From Coptis chinensis (lineage: Eukaryota; Streptophyta; Magnoliopsida; Ranunculales; Ranunculaceae), in the NCBI GenBank assembly GCA_015680905.1, contig CM027382.1, positions 10,017,501 through 10,081,500 on the forward strand: a stretch of DNA of 64,000 bases, given 5' to 3'. A program made the translations under genes and the position numbers. Positions 37,500 to 48,683 of this stretch are shown piece by piece (position 1 is the first letter of the stretch; each line of letters opens with the position of its first letter). The notes under the pieces are model-generated. The model was not told where the DNA came from and made no database searches. It worked only from the letters and a program-made list of their open reading frames with translations.

Positions 37500-38858
37500 A
37501 GGTTGTTACAACTTGGTAGTAGTTCTCGATTATTGCTTAGAAGTTGTTGATTATAGTTGGGATTTGGATTAAATTTGGAACAAGGCTTCGGTTGGTCTGA
37601 TAATTAGCATTGGAATTATTTTGAAATTGACCTTGTTGGTATTGTTGATTATTTCCTTGGCGGTATGGAATAAAATTATTGGTAGGTCGAACAGGTGGAT
37701 TAGCGAAACCAGGAGGAGCCCCCATTTGTTGGTTATTTTGGCGCCAAGCGAAATTCGGATGTTGTCTCCATGGTGCATTGGGAATGTTGAATGCACATGC
37801 CTCCTCTGCTTGTTGAGTAGGGGAAACATATAACAAGGGACAATATGCATCAGGATGATCAGGACTAAGACAAAGGACACAAGGAGGAGGGGTGTCAGCG
37901 TTCATGGTGGTTTTGGTAGTTGATCGTTTACTTGAACTGCAAGTGCATCTACTTTTTTAGTTAGGGATTCTATCAAATTTTTTATTTCAGGATCAGGTTT
38001 TACCTCAAAAATAGATGTGGCTTTTGTAGCAGTATCCTTTGATGATCTAGACGGCTCAGTGTTACCCCAGTGTGTACCTTTTTTCGCTTGTTTTTCAAGA
38101 AAAGTATAAAACGGTAGCTCCTTTGTCCATGAAGCAACCTCCGTTCATTATATCAAGAGTTTCTTTTTGATGATCGAATGAGACCATTAAAGAATGAGCG
38201 AACAAGGGCAGCTTTTCTAGTTGGTGGTGAGGACATTCTAACGAAGATCGATAAAAGCGACTCCATGCTTCCGTAAAAAGGATTCATGAGGATTTTGTGG
38301 AAGAATTGAATTTTCTGAAGCATTTCGGTTGTTTTTTCTTCTTGAGTGTAAAACTGAAGCATAAAAGCTTGAACTAGTTTATTCCATGTGTCTATGGATT
38401 GTGATTGTTGTCTGCTAGCCCGTTGATGCTTTTCGCTAAAGTGAATGGAAACAAATCGAAGCAATAGTTGTTCCTTAGAGGCTGGCGGATGATGAAATGT
38501 TGTTGCCACTTGTTGAAGTCTACGAAGATGATTATGCGGTTTTCGTGCTCCAAACCATGATATATTGGTAACAAACTGAAGGCGTTTGGTGGGATCTGAA
38601 AATCACCGACAATGTCCTCAAGTTTAATCACGGGGAAGAAGGTCCTTCTGTAATGCGATATAGAAATCGAGAGGGCTTCTCTGGCGGTGGAGGATCGTCG
38701 GCCATAATGGCGAAGTTGATGGCGGCGAAGGATTGTGATGAAGGTAATTAGCGAGAAGAAGAACAATTTTTATGTGAGAACTTACGCAATTGCTTATCGT
38801 ATTTTTTTCGACGATAGGTTTGTTCAATTTCTTTAGTGGAACCAGACCTTAATCTCAT
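37500..38858 (-). pseudogene. Gag of element 1 (frameshifted)
   Basis: The start ATG at 38858-38856 gives MRLRSGSTKE, matching the MRLRSDKK start of element 2, but the frame stops soon after. Gag-like segments follow in other frames (38766-38392 and 38509-38153). A CCHC zinc knuckle CVLCLSPDHPDAYC lies at 37881-37840. Gag packages element RNA. Confidence 0.75.
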
Positions 38859-40517
38859 GCAAGCATAAAATTAGATCTAACTTACAGAAGGAATTATGAG
38901 GACTCGAATTTTATTATTATCTTAAGCATTAGGGTTGAACAACATATGCCTAAGCTGCTGCTAACGTAGCAGTGAAGCTAGGAATACGTGTGCATAAACC
39001 AACAGCCAGGTCACAAGATAGATATGAGGGAGGATTTCCGTGCAAGCACGGTTCTAATTAAGTAACCTCAATCTTTCAAGTTTCCTAGACACCATTGGAA
39101 TATGATTAAGATTTATGGAATTAAAATTTATGCAAAGGTGGTATTAAATTAATTTAATTTTAATTTAATTTAATTTAATTTAATTTAATTTATTTTTTAT
39201 TTATTTTTTTTTTTTTTTTTTTTTTTTAAAGATTTATGCAAGGTTTAAAATACAAACATACAAATACGATCTACTCATACAATACTAGGTGGAGTAGCAT
39301 GTGAAGGTACTCTACTCAATGCATTATAGCTATCTGAATAGGCAAACTTGTGTCATCGATAAATATTTCCATGCGTCTGAGGGCAAATATACATCGATAA
39401 TGTCGTATATATGCGCTAATTTGTAAATCGATATTAAATAAATGTATATCAACGATGTAAATTTGAATCACTCATGCGTATCTAAATACATTAGCATCTG
39501 AATCACGATATACATCTGTGAATAGATGACAAAACTAAACATGCAAAGTTTTATACCTAAACTAAAATCGACTCTTGTATTGCATAATAAATCGATTTCG
39601 ACAATACTCATTGAGATTTAGAATGTCCTATAGAGAGCAGCTTTACCCCGTAGGGTTTAGAAACAACTTACCCAACTAAGATTTTAACCCTCGTTGGAAT
39701 GTTCTCCTCTTTCTTGACAAAATCGACATATTAGACAATACCGTGTACGTATACGTAGAGAAATATCAAACATTTAACAAGCAACATTTATACGTAGAGA
39801 GACATATACCCATGCAATACAATACCATTAATATGTAAATATACATTCATATGCAATTCATGTCCGTGTAATCGTATATAAATATTTACCGGTATACGAA
39901 TTTGATTCATGCATAATTCGAGGCTAAAGCTTAAATAATAATCCATAAATTTTTCCTAATACTATATACATGGCATTCATGCAGAAAAACATACTAATAA
40001 TAATATAAATAAATTACAATAATACTGAAATTTGGAACCTGTAGCTTCCCGCGTTTTCGCCAAAGGTATGAAACAGACGTTTCGATTTGTCGATGCGATT
40101 AATCCCAAAGGATTATCGAATTTTTCCGGTACTGGACCAAATATTTAGGCCTGGAAAAGGATCAAGGTGGATCAGGAGATGATGGTGGCTGAAAATGAGC
40201 AATAAAGAAAAATTCACCCGAGGGCCGGGTCCCACTCCAAGCGCGACTCCACCCGCCGCGCCGTCTTCTTTTTTCAGAATGACTTCGAATTTTCACAGAA
40301 GTCTTATAATTTGCTGAAATGATGTTTCCCAGTCCTAACTTTTGGAACCTGGCAGTGGAACGAAAATTTTTTTGGATTACAGGTCAATCGCGAGGCAAAA
40401 ATACGAAAAAATATGAACAAAAACGTAATACGAACTAGAAGGAAAGAAAGAAAGAGAATGGGGGTTCCCCCTTGATGCAACTTTAAACTTTGTAGCCCAA
40501 GTTCTATTGCTTTAGAA
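38859..40517 (-). other. Leader of element 1 between primer site and gag
   Basis: About 1.65 kb with no coding frame. It contains a (TTTAA)n run merging into poly-T at about 39150-39226. Long leaders are usual in Athila/Tat elements. Confidence 0.6.
39150..39228. repeat. (TTTAA)n repeat followed by poly-T
   Basis: Around nine TTTAA-type pentamers are followed by an interrupted run of about 38 T, in the leader of element 1. Confidence 0.85.
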
Positions 40518-40531
40518 CAGCAGCGGCGCCA
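40518..40531 (-). other. Primer binding site of element 1 (tRNA-Asp type)
   Basis: On minus, three bases after the end of the 5' LTR, the sequence reads TGGCGCCGCTGCTG. This is close to the complement of the 3' end of plant tRNA-Asp (TGGCGCCGTTGCC), the primer typical of Athila/Tat elements. Confidence 0.75.
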
Positions 40532-40534
40532 TTT

Positions 40535-41981
40535 TGATATTAGCTTTTACGACCACTTAGAGTTTAGAACTCTCTAAATTGAAGCAAAAGAAATCAAGGT
40601 TCCTTACTCACGATCTTCGTTGAGTAGAGTTAGAATAAGGATTCGAACTAAACTAAAGCTTAGAACAACTAAAAATTTGATGTTACAAAAAGGGAACTAA
40701 GGAGTAAGGGTCTAATATAAATGCTAGATTTTTTTCATTCCTACTTAAACATTAAGAAAACATTAAGTTGAAAACATGCACTTGATACTAAAAATTCAAA
40801 TTACTAAAAAGAAAGGTGGAGAGTTAATCCTCCTCATGTGAAACTATCATTAGTTGTTTATTTGAAAAAGGTTTTGATTCTTCCTAGACTCATAGACAAG
40901 TCCCTAATGGAAAAATAGAGTTGATCCCTAGCATGCATGGCTCACTTAAGAGCTCATACATGCTAGCAAGTGAAACCAAACAATGACTTATCTCTAAGCT
41001 CATTGTTTGATTTCTAACTAGACACTACACCAACTATCATTTTGGGATAGGATGTAGTGTTAGTTAGTTCATCCTAAAACCTACCAAACTCACAACCAAT
41101 GTTTTTCCCTCACATGAGTTGGATTAACTCCCAAAGGGAAGTTAGCTCATGATCCTTGGGACAAGGACTTATGAACTAATAAAACTCCAAAGAGAAAGAG
41201 AGAGAGAGAGAAGAATTAACAACAACCAAACTCACTTCTATTATATCTCTAGAAGAACAAGTGTTCCTCCATTAAAACTATTACAAGCTTTTGCAAAATA
41301 AAAACTAAAACTAACTTCTCATTTTCACTAAGGAACTAAAATAATGCCATGTGAGGAAAATAAGTCAAGGGAGTAAATGGAGTATCCCCACCCTTGTCTA
41401 ATTTCTTCTCCATTTGAGAGAAATCTCATTTCCTCCCACGTGAATTATCAAACCTCATTGATTCATTTTTATCTACCACATTAAAACAAAGTGACACCTT
41501 GCCTTTTTCTCACTATTAACACCTAATCTAATTTATTACATGCAAGGTGTCAACTTTGCACCAATAATTTGTTATCTTTGTCTTGACATGCTCCATGATT
41601 GATGACTCATCCAATCTTGTGGCCCCAAGATAGTGGGTCCATGTGCGATCGATGGCGATCCGGTATTTTGGGCAGTTTACAACTTCCCGCCTATCGTAGA
41701 GTTCATCGCCTACGATTATCGAGCAGCTCTCTTGTCGCATTCGAATCACTGGTTCGAGAGGTAGGAGCTTTGGAAGTTTGATGCTTCTAATGGATTTGGG
41801 AAAATTCATATATCACGCCCGTTCCTCGTGCTTTATTGCGAGGTTTAACCAATATTTCCATGTTTCTTGCAAATACCTGCAAAAGTATGAAAACATATTT
41901 ATTTCATGATTATTAAACACATAATGAACCAAATTTATATGTCTCAATGGGGTTTCATAATACACTTTTGGGTGCTTATCA
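40535..41981 (-). repeat. 5' LTR of element 1
   Basis: Direct repeat of 24259-25711. In plus orientation it starts TGATATTAGC and ends GCTTATCA. As the upstream LTR on minus it would hold the promoter. It is followed by the primer binding site at lower coordinates. Confidence 0.9.
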
Positions 41982-44565
41982 TTTACCTACATCGTTATAC
42001 GATAATACCATCTTGCAAAGCATATTTTAAACGAGTAAAACTAGCTAACATATATATTAATTCAAACTTAACTACATAGTCTAAAATTATTATAATATAA
42101 CACACAAATATCCCTAGCCACGACCGATAATCATACAAATATCTAATCTTTCAAGATTATAATCAAGCCTTATGTAGCTCTTAACCAAAACATAATTGTC
42201 ATACATAACCATGCTCAAAATAATCATTATTCTCACTTTAGATAACGTTCATATTCAAAACATCATATATAAAGTTTCAGCCCTACTAATGCACAATAAA
42301 CCTACAAGTCCGAATTGCTCAAAACGCAGTTTTTACTATACTTTCGGTCTGCGAAAACTATCTTAAGATTCATGTCGGTTCCAAACAAAAGCACCATCAA
42401 AACGTAGGCTACAAACACATACAAAACACCCAAGAAAAGTTTAATAAACTCTTTGTTCATTACTAGAAATATTTCCCAAAATAAGTTCTTGCACATAAAA
42501 AGATAACACGGTAGGTTTTCTAGCCAACTTACCAATACAATAACGTTTCCTACAGTCATCTAAATAATACACCACTTGATTATTTGAAAACTAAGATATA
42601 TATACTTACTTTTTCATGTAGAACTTGAATTCCCAATGACAGCCTATCGAGGAGTAATTATAGTGCGAACTTTGTAAAAATCCTAATTTTCAGCAAACAA
42701 GATTTCTGACGGACTAAATTTGGGATAGTACAACTCTTTCCACAATTATCCAAAAGCAACGAGGCTTTTTGCATTGTAAAGATAACACACAGAACTTACT
42801 TTCTTATGTTTTACAAAATTATCAATCTCATTCTAAATATGTGAAAAATGGGCTCGAACAAAGTGTGCAGAAACTGATTTTTGACGCACTGTTTTCTGCC
42901 GACAAAACTTCTAAACACAAAATCTTTTTCCACAGACCTTGAAACGTGATGAGGCCAATTGGGCTGGAAAGTAGACACATAACGTATTTTTTCATGTTTC
43001 AACAAGGGTTTGAATCACATCGTAACAATGTTAAAAGACGGTTCCAAAACTGGGGTAGAACCTGATTTCTAACGGGTTAAACAACAATTAGCAATTAAAG
43101 ACATATAACTAAAGTGCATACACCATCTATATGCGTATGGACCCAAAAAATTAAATCAACTGTGAATATCAATTGGTTTGAATATTCCTCTCAACCTCTA
43201 TTATGATTTACTAACAAGTTATACAAAGTTTCTAATATTAATGGTAAATATTATGCCAAAATTCCAATCAAAAGTCCATCAGAAATTGGTGTTAAAAACA
43301 GAAAGACTATTCTCCATCAAATAACATAATTCATTGAATATTAGTCAGGCATAATGGCATATATAGAATTAAACCTTGGGTAAATGATTACTCACTAGTT
43401 CAAAGAAAATCCGGAATTCCCTCGGGAATTGAAATTGATGTCGAAAACATCCCTCGCGGCAAATTAACACCAACAAATCCCAACTCCCTCTTTGGGCGTC
43501 TCCCCACACATGATAATTGCTTCTAATTAGTTGATCTAGGTGAGGTGCTTGCTGGAAAATTTTAATATTTTCCAACTGAAATTAAATATTAATAAATGAA
43601 TAGCCAAACTATAGTAACTCATTACGTTAGAGTGAAGAAGTACCTTAAAGTGATGCTTCCCGAGGAAGCCTTAATTCACCATATGTGGTCGGTAAAATCT
43701 TCTCGTAAAAGGATCATAAGGAAATCACCTCCATGAGAACATAGCAGCCAAATTGTTAATGCCATTAAACATTCCAAAATAAAAAAACTACTTTTGCAAC
43801 ATAGGTTCAGTAAAAGGATGGTGATCCCTGATTGTAAATACAAGCTATAGAAAAAGAACACAAATCAGGTGGATGCTTGCAATGAGCATAAAGCAGCTAA
43901 TATCTCCATTACCATAAACTTAAGCAAAGTACATAACAATTTTAGCAAGCCAATATAAAATTCCCCGGTTCACAAATTCAAGTCGGACATAACATTATGT
44001 TATACAAGACATTTGGTGTTCTGATGAACTAGTGAAAACATTTATCCTCGAGTTAAATAAGCAAAATTGTAATTGTCCTAAAACTAACATTTTATGGGGT
44101 CAATTTGTATTTCTCGGTTCATATAATTTGAATAGATATTGTGCTCAGAGAAAATTTAAGGTAAATGAGGTTATATAAGCATAGTAATTTGCAAATCAAT
44201 GAGGTAAAGTAGACATGAACAGTTAATTGAAAACCCATACCTTACTTTTTTTTTAAAATAACTTATTGCTTCCATGTTCTTTTATTAAAAGTTGAATAGA
44301 TTTCATCTTGTGCTCATACATGATCAACAATAACTTAAAGATAACAGCTCAAAGGCAGTTCACCAACAACAATTCAAACATTCAAATATATATGTCATAC
44401 ACTAAATGTGAAACTAGTCTAGTGGGTTGAAGACCATATCAACTAGTCCTCCATTTTGCACATAAGAGTAAAAATCCATAAAAACCTTCATACGTGACAA
44501 CTAAGAGTAGAGTTTGTCTGTATTAGAAATCATGCCTTTCTTGTGGTCAGAAACTCATTAGTTAG
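41982..44565. other. Spacer between element 1 and the MORF-like gene
   Basis: AT-rich, with no gene recognised. Two loosely related blocks near 42680-42800 and 42850-42980 share words such as GATTT(C/T)TGACG-ACT, CTTTTTCCACA and TAACACA. This suggests an old internal duplication or degraded repeat DNA. Confidence 0.35.
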
Positions 44566-44994
44566 TCAAGCTGCAAAACATGAGTAATAATCTGGAATAA
44601 CCTTTTTTACACCCTCCACAGTTACTAATATCTGATCTCTGGTCTCCTTGTCAACTTCAACGCTGAAACCGGGACATCCCAGGTTACAGGAAATAAGGTA
44701 AATTTTCTCTTTTGCTGCTTCTTCACTTCCAAGAACAGGAGATACAACTTTAATAAAATAATTGTACACCTCTCTATCTGAATAATTTGGTAGTTCCAAA
44801 TTCGGGAACTTAAATAACCAGCGACCAAGATCAAGATGCCAATCAATACTCGTAGAACCTAATTTAGGTGGAGTCCAGTCACTTGTTTTTAACTGAGAGT
44901 GGCAAGCCAAGTTGATTGAAGATGAAGAAAGAAGACAACTTGGAACAAAGTGAGTGAGCTTGGGGAAGATGGTTCGATAGATGGCAACAACCAT
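44566..44994 (-). CDS. MORF/DAG-like protein (organellar RNA-editing factor family), 142 aa
   Basis: A single uninterrupted frame runs from ATG 44994 to a stop at 44566. The first ~40 residues are Ser-rich with few acidic residues (MVVAIYRTIFPKL, then PSCLLSSSSINLACHSQL), fitting an organelle transit peptide. The rest matches the MORF/RIP (DAG-like) box: LPNYSDREVYNYFIKVVSPV, LGSEEAAKEKIYLISCN, GFSVEVDKETRDQI and VKKVIPDYYS. MORF proteins bind PPR editing factors and each other at C-to-U editing sites in plastids and mitochondria. At 142 aa this is shorter than most members (about 180-400 aa) and it lacks their usual C-terminal extension. It could be a short family member or a truncated copy. 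It sits alone amid transposons. Confidence 0.7.
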   Translation of the reverse strand: MVVAIYRTIFPKLTHFVPSCLLSSSSINLACHSQLKTSDWTPPKLGSTSIDWHLDLGRWLFKFPNLELPNYSDREVYNYFIKVVSPVLGSEEAAKEKIYLISCNLGCPGFSVEVDKETRDQILVTVEGVKKVIPDYYSCFAA

Positions 44995-45550
44995 TGTTAC
45001 TGTTAGGGAAATTGGTTCAATAGTAAGTGAATTAGCTGTGAATAATTAGGGCTTCAGCGCAAATGTGGGGAGAGCCGAATTTTTTAGGAACCATACTTTC
45101 GATTTAGGTTTAATTTGAGAGAGAGGGCATGAACGGTTAATTGTAAAACATATTGGAAAAGAAATAAAAAACAAAAACTTTTAGTGCAACTAACAAGTTC
45201 AAAATTAAATTAGAGAGAAACGAGAACTAACCTTGTGTTCAGTCATTAACCACACTGACTTTGTAAAATTCAATTAATCAAAGGGATAGATATTGAATAC
45301 TAAGAATCGGGTTCGAGCAAAATAATCCTAATCTGCAGAAGTGAAGAAAGAGTCGTCAGAGATCGTGCGATTTTTCTTGTTTTTTTTTTGTCTCTCTTCT
45401 TCTATTTTTTTCATTTTTTGTGAAGGGTTTTTCAAACGTGGGCTTCGTAGTAGTTTTTTAGTGCAGTTGTGGCCCAGGACTAAAAAATTAGAAGTTGGTC
45501 ATGTATGCAGGTCACATAAAGTCTGGGAACATGTAACTATTTTAGTGAAA
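44995..45550. other. Upstream region of the MORF-like gene
   Basis: Presumed 5' UTR and promoter of the minus-strand MORF-like gene. No clear TATA box was found. A plus-strand open frame (45341-45553) is Phe-rich and unremarkable. Confidence 0.3.
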
Positions 45551-45552
45551 TA

Positions 45553-45745
45553 GTCACAAATAGTTCTCCACACATATACACCTAATTTAGAAAAAAAAAA
45601 TTTGTGACCGTTTTGAAAACGGACGTCACCAAAAACTTTTTAAAACAGTCCACAAAACCCTTTTTTCGCCATTTGTGAACGTTTTGAACAAAACGATCAC
45701 AAATAACATTTTAAAATAGTCACAAAAGCGGTTTTTCTAATAGTG
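45553..45745. mobile_element. CACTA-type transposon terminus (one end only)
   Basis: Read on minus from 45745 the sequence begins CACTATTAGAAAAACCGC, the standard opening of plant CACTA (En/Spm) elements. Subterminal repeats of TTTGTGA(C/T)CGTTTTG in both orientations follow over the next ~190 bp. The opposite terminus was not found in this window, so this is a truncated end or the end of a much larger element. Confidence 0.65.
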
Positions 45746-46270
45746 GCTATGGGGATAACAAAAATTAAATTGCTTGGGACATAAGCGGACACTAACGAAA
45801 ATAAAAACTTACCTTATCTCCACGATTAAAGCGTTATCCTCCTCTTCTATAAAGAAGTGAGGTTCCTTTTGTATCTGTCATGCCATTATAATTTGTTAGG
45901 CTTCATGCCATTTATCATCTACTATAGCTAACCCGGTCAAAGCCACCACTTGGTCGGATGGGGTGTAAGGTGCAACCCGATGAGGTTGTAGCCTCCACCC
46001 TTGCCAAGTCATTGCACAGAAAGATTGAATAATACAATTGGTGGGTCTCACAATGTCGACCCCAACCTAATCTGTGAAACGGGTACAAAAAATAGGGAAG
46101 AAACATAACATAATACGACAAACTAAAACAGGCTTAAGAAGGTACTTATGCCTCATGTTATGGGCTCGTGCTAAACTAGACATTAAGGTCTAGGGAATAT
46201 CATAGAGCATACGTCCCCCAGCTAAAGCAAGGAAACTATCACAAGTTTCGTCATTCGCAGAAGAATAATG

Positions 46271-46590
46271 TCATTCCCCTCTAATGTTTAGCATGATCCA
46301 AAACATAACAGTGCCCACGTTCATGGATAGGCTACCAAAGGCGATGTTATATTCCCCTTGGTCCTCTATCCTAAAGATTCCTGCCCCATAATTCTCATGC
46401 AAATTCTCATAGTTATAAAGGTACATATTATCTACCAAATAGGCCCATGAGTCTTGTATTTCAGTGGGCATAGCAAGTCCGAGAGCAAAGGCTAACAAGA
46501 ACCTGGTAATTTCCATTGGTTCATTCTCAATGGTGATGGAGAACACTTGTTCTCCATCACCATTGAACACTTGTTCTCCATCCGGTCTAT
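46271..46590 (-). pseudogene. Unrecognised open frame fragment in the element 2 tail
   Basis: The frame contains EITRFLLAFALGLAMP, then NMYLYNYENLHENYGAG, and ends NVGTVMFWIMLNIRGE. A 24-bp duplication makes it repeat GDGEQVF at its start. I do not recognise the family. Its place 3' of pol suggests a degraded extra frame of the retrotransposon. Confidence 0.35.
46527..46566. repeat. Perfect 40-bp inverted repeat (19-bp arms, 2-bp spacer)
   Basis: The left arm 46527-46545 starts TCAATGGTGATGG and is the exact reverse complement of 46548-46566, with CT between. The right part also forms a 24-bp direct duplication with the following bases. Confidence 0.95.
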
Positions 46591-46864
46591 CAAAGAACTT
46601 ACAATTATCATAAAAATAAGATGTAAGTGCAGGAGATTAAAGTTCATCAGGTCTTACCATTAGTGGTTCCCAACCTACTTGTATGATCACCTCGTAAAAC
46701 CTCGCACCATAAGTGTCACTTTGGAACAAATCTTCAAAAGACTGCTCCGGTATGATATGAGGGGATGTCATCACAACAAATACACTCTAGAAGTCCTGAA
46801 ATCAAGCTCAGAAGAATAAACCAAACAGAAAAAATTAGAAGTGGTTGTGGAGGTCAAGGCGCGG

Positions 46865-47060
46865 GGTGCGCTCTGAATTTGTCTATGAAGGGCGCAGGGT
46901 GCGCTCTTGTCTTGCTCGAGGTCCAGGCACTTCAGGGCAGGGTGCGTTCACAACTTGCCTATGAAGGGCACAGGGCGCGCTCTTATCTAACTCGTGTTCC
47001 AAGCACTTCAGCGCAAGGTGCGCTCACAATTGGGCTGTGAAGGGTGCAGGGTGAGCTCTG
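46865..47060. repeat. 76-bp GC-rich tandem repeat, ~2.6 copies
   Basis: Units begin GGTGCG at 46865, 46941 and 47017. Each carries TATGAAGGG, CAGGG-GCGCTCTT and CACTTCAG words. A single related unit lies at about 55550-55640 in the leader of element 2. The block is markedly more GC-rich than its surroundings. Confidence 0.9.
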
Positions 47061-47873
47061 TATACCTTGAGTGCTCTGCAGTGATAAAACTAAGAGAAAA
47101 GTGAGAAGTGAAAGTGAGAGTGCAAGGTGAGAGGTGTGTGAACAAGTTTAGAGTGAACCAAGGATTTATAGAGAACTAGTTTCTTAATCCAACATGCACA
47201 AGTTGCCCAAATTGTTAAAGCAAGATGATGGAAACATAAATTTCTAAAACCAAAACGAAAACAAGTTAGGTGCATATTGTAAAATCAAACCAATAGCTTT
47301 TTGGCTGAAACTTAAATAGCAAACTTCCTATTTCTAAACCTTGAGGTTGCACAAACCAAAAGTAGCTTATTCTAGCCACACCAATATTAGCCGCATTCTT
47401 ACATAACTCATATTTCACAATTTTGCAATATTAACTTCTAAAACGGTGGATAAGATAAAAGCAATGCTAAAAATAATAATACCACCCCAAAACAATTCGG
47501 GAATGTGAAATTCACGTAAAAAAAAATCGCATGCTTGGATAAAAACCAAATTAAATTAAATTAGAAATTCAAATAACAATTAACTACAGAATTCAAATTT
47601 AACTACTGAATTTAACAACTCAACATCCAATTTACTGAAAACAATAAAAATACATCAAAACAACAAATTTCCTAAACCACTAGCCACGAGATAAAGAAGG
47701 GCCATGAGATGAAGATGGGCCAGAGTCATCCGGCCTTCGGCGACGACGCGCATGCCTTACAAACTCATCTGAAGAAGAACCCTTTAGGGGTGGCATGCGT
47801 TGTAGAATTTCAACTCGGAACCTGCGTTGTGCCCCATAAATGCCCTCATCTATACCTAACGCTCATCCTCGCG

Positions 47874-48683
47874 CTAGACGTTTGTCTCCATAGTCTTCTG
47901 CAGGTTAACATTTTCATTATGAATGGCAACCTGCCTATTCCGCGAGTCTTCACAAATATGGTTCAGAGAACGTAAAGCCCGCGATGCAAAGATCGACATG
48001 TGTTCTATATCAGAATTACACTTCTCCAAGGCATTGGCATCAAAACATGCTGTGTCCTCCTCATCATCATTCGAATTAACAACCCTATCCTCCAGCAATC
48101 TCCACGTCTTCAGGATACATTCTGTATAAGAAATTACATTTGCATGCAACTTCAACATAATCCGCTCAGATTTCGATTTCTTTCCAAAAGACAACATAAT
48201 CTTAGTAATCAAAACAGGAAAGGGTGCGGTATTTACTCCAACTCCTCTAATCATAGTTAACAAAAAGTCGATGCTGCAAAAATAGTACCTCTTTTGCTGT
48301 AATACCCAGAGTATGTGCAGACAGTTCAGACTGATGTCACTGAACTTCTCTTTCCCAATGACATTTTTACCAACCCACTGAGCTACAGCTAGCTAGTTGG
48401 TTCTCAGAGACGACTGTCGGACGTAATGCGATTTCTCATTGTACTGTCCCTCTAAAACAATCTCTTTCATCAATGCCTTGACCCCACCATGCTAGGATTC
48501 CTGCACTGTGGCTATAGGGTGGCGGTTTGGGTCAATGCCCAGAATATGAGTTAACATCGAAGCACTCACTTCTCTCTTCGCACCATTCACCTTCACAAAA
48601 ATCTTCCTACCCTCGATTTCCCACTTATTGTAAAAATTCAAAGCCAAATCCGAATGGTAAAAATCATTCTCCTTATACCACAA
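47874..48683 (-). pseudogene. Putative plant transposon-associated protein, broken into two frames
   Basis: The first piece (48683-48492) contains ALNFYNKWEIEGRKIFVKVN followed by VSASMLTHILGI. This resembles the 'putative plant transposon protein' domain, in which an FY..L block and a VxG...FS...IN.LLG block recur. The second piece (48263-47874) is a helical Asn/Glu-rich tail with a possible coiled coil near NHICEDSRNRQVAIHNENVN. Together they may be the extra open frame carried 3' of pol in element 2. Similarity is weak and the frames are not continuous. Confidence 0.4.

Larger units (their letters stand above)
24259..41981 (-). mobile_element. Element 1: Ty3/gypsy LTR retrotransposon of Athila/Tat type, LTR to LTR
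   Basis: Two direct repeats of about 1.45 kb (24259-25711 and 40535-41981) bound 14.8 kb. On minus each LTR starts TGATAAGC and ends ATATCA. Next to the right LTR lies a primer binding site for tRNA-Asp, and next to the left LTR a G-rich polypurine tract, so transcription runs on minus with the 5' LTR at right. Gag, protease, reverse transcriptase, RNase H and integrase follow in gypsy order between 38858 and about 33650. No chromodomain is visible, and there is a long region between integrase and the 3' LTR, as in Athila/Tat lineages. No matching 5-bp target duplication was found (GTGTG left, TTTAC right). Confidence 0.85.

Noticed and set aside
24259-41981. CRISPR array, riboswitch or bacterial-type operon
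   Set aside because: Repeats are LTRs and microsatellites, genes have introns, and nothing indicates prokaryotic DNA.
46765-47040. 91-codon plus-strand frame over the 76-bp minisatellite
   Set aside because: The apparent protein repeats (GAGCAL...) only mirror the DNA tandem units.
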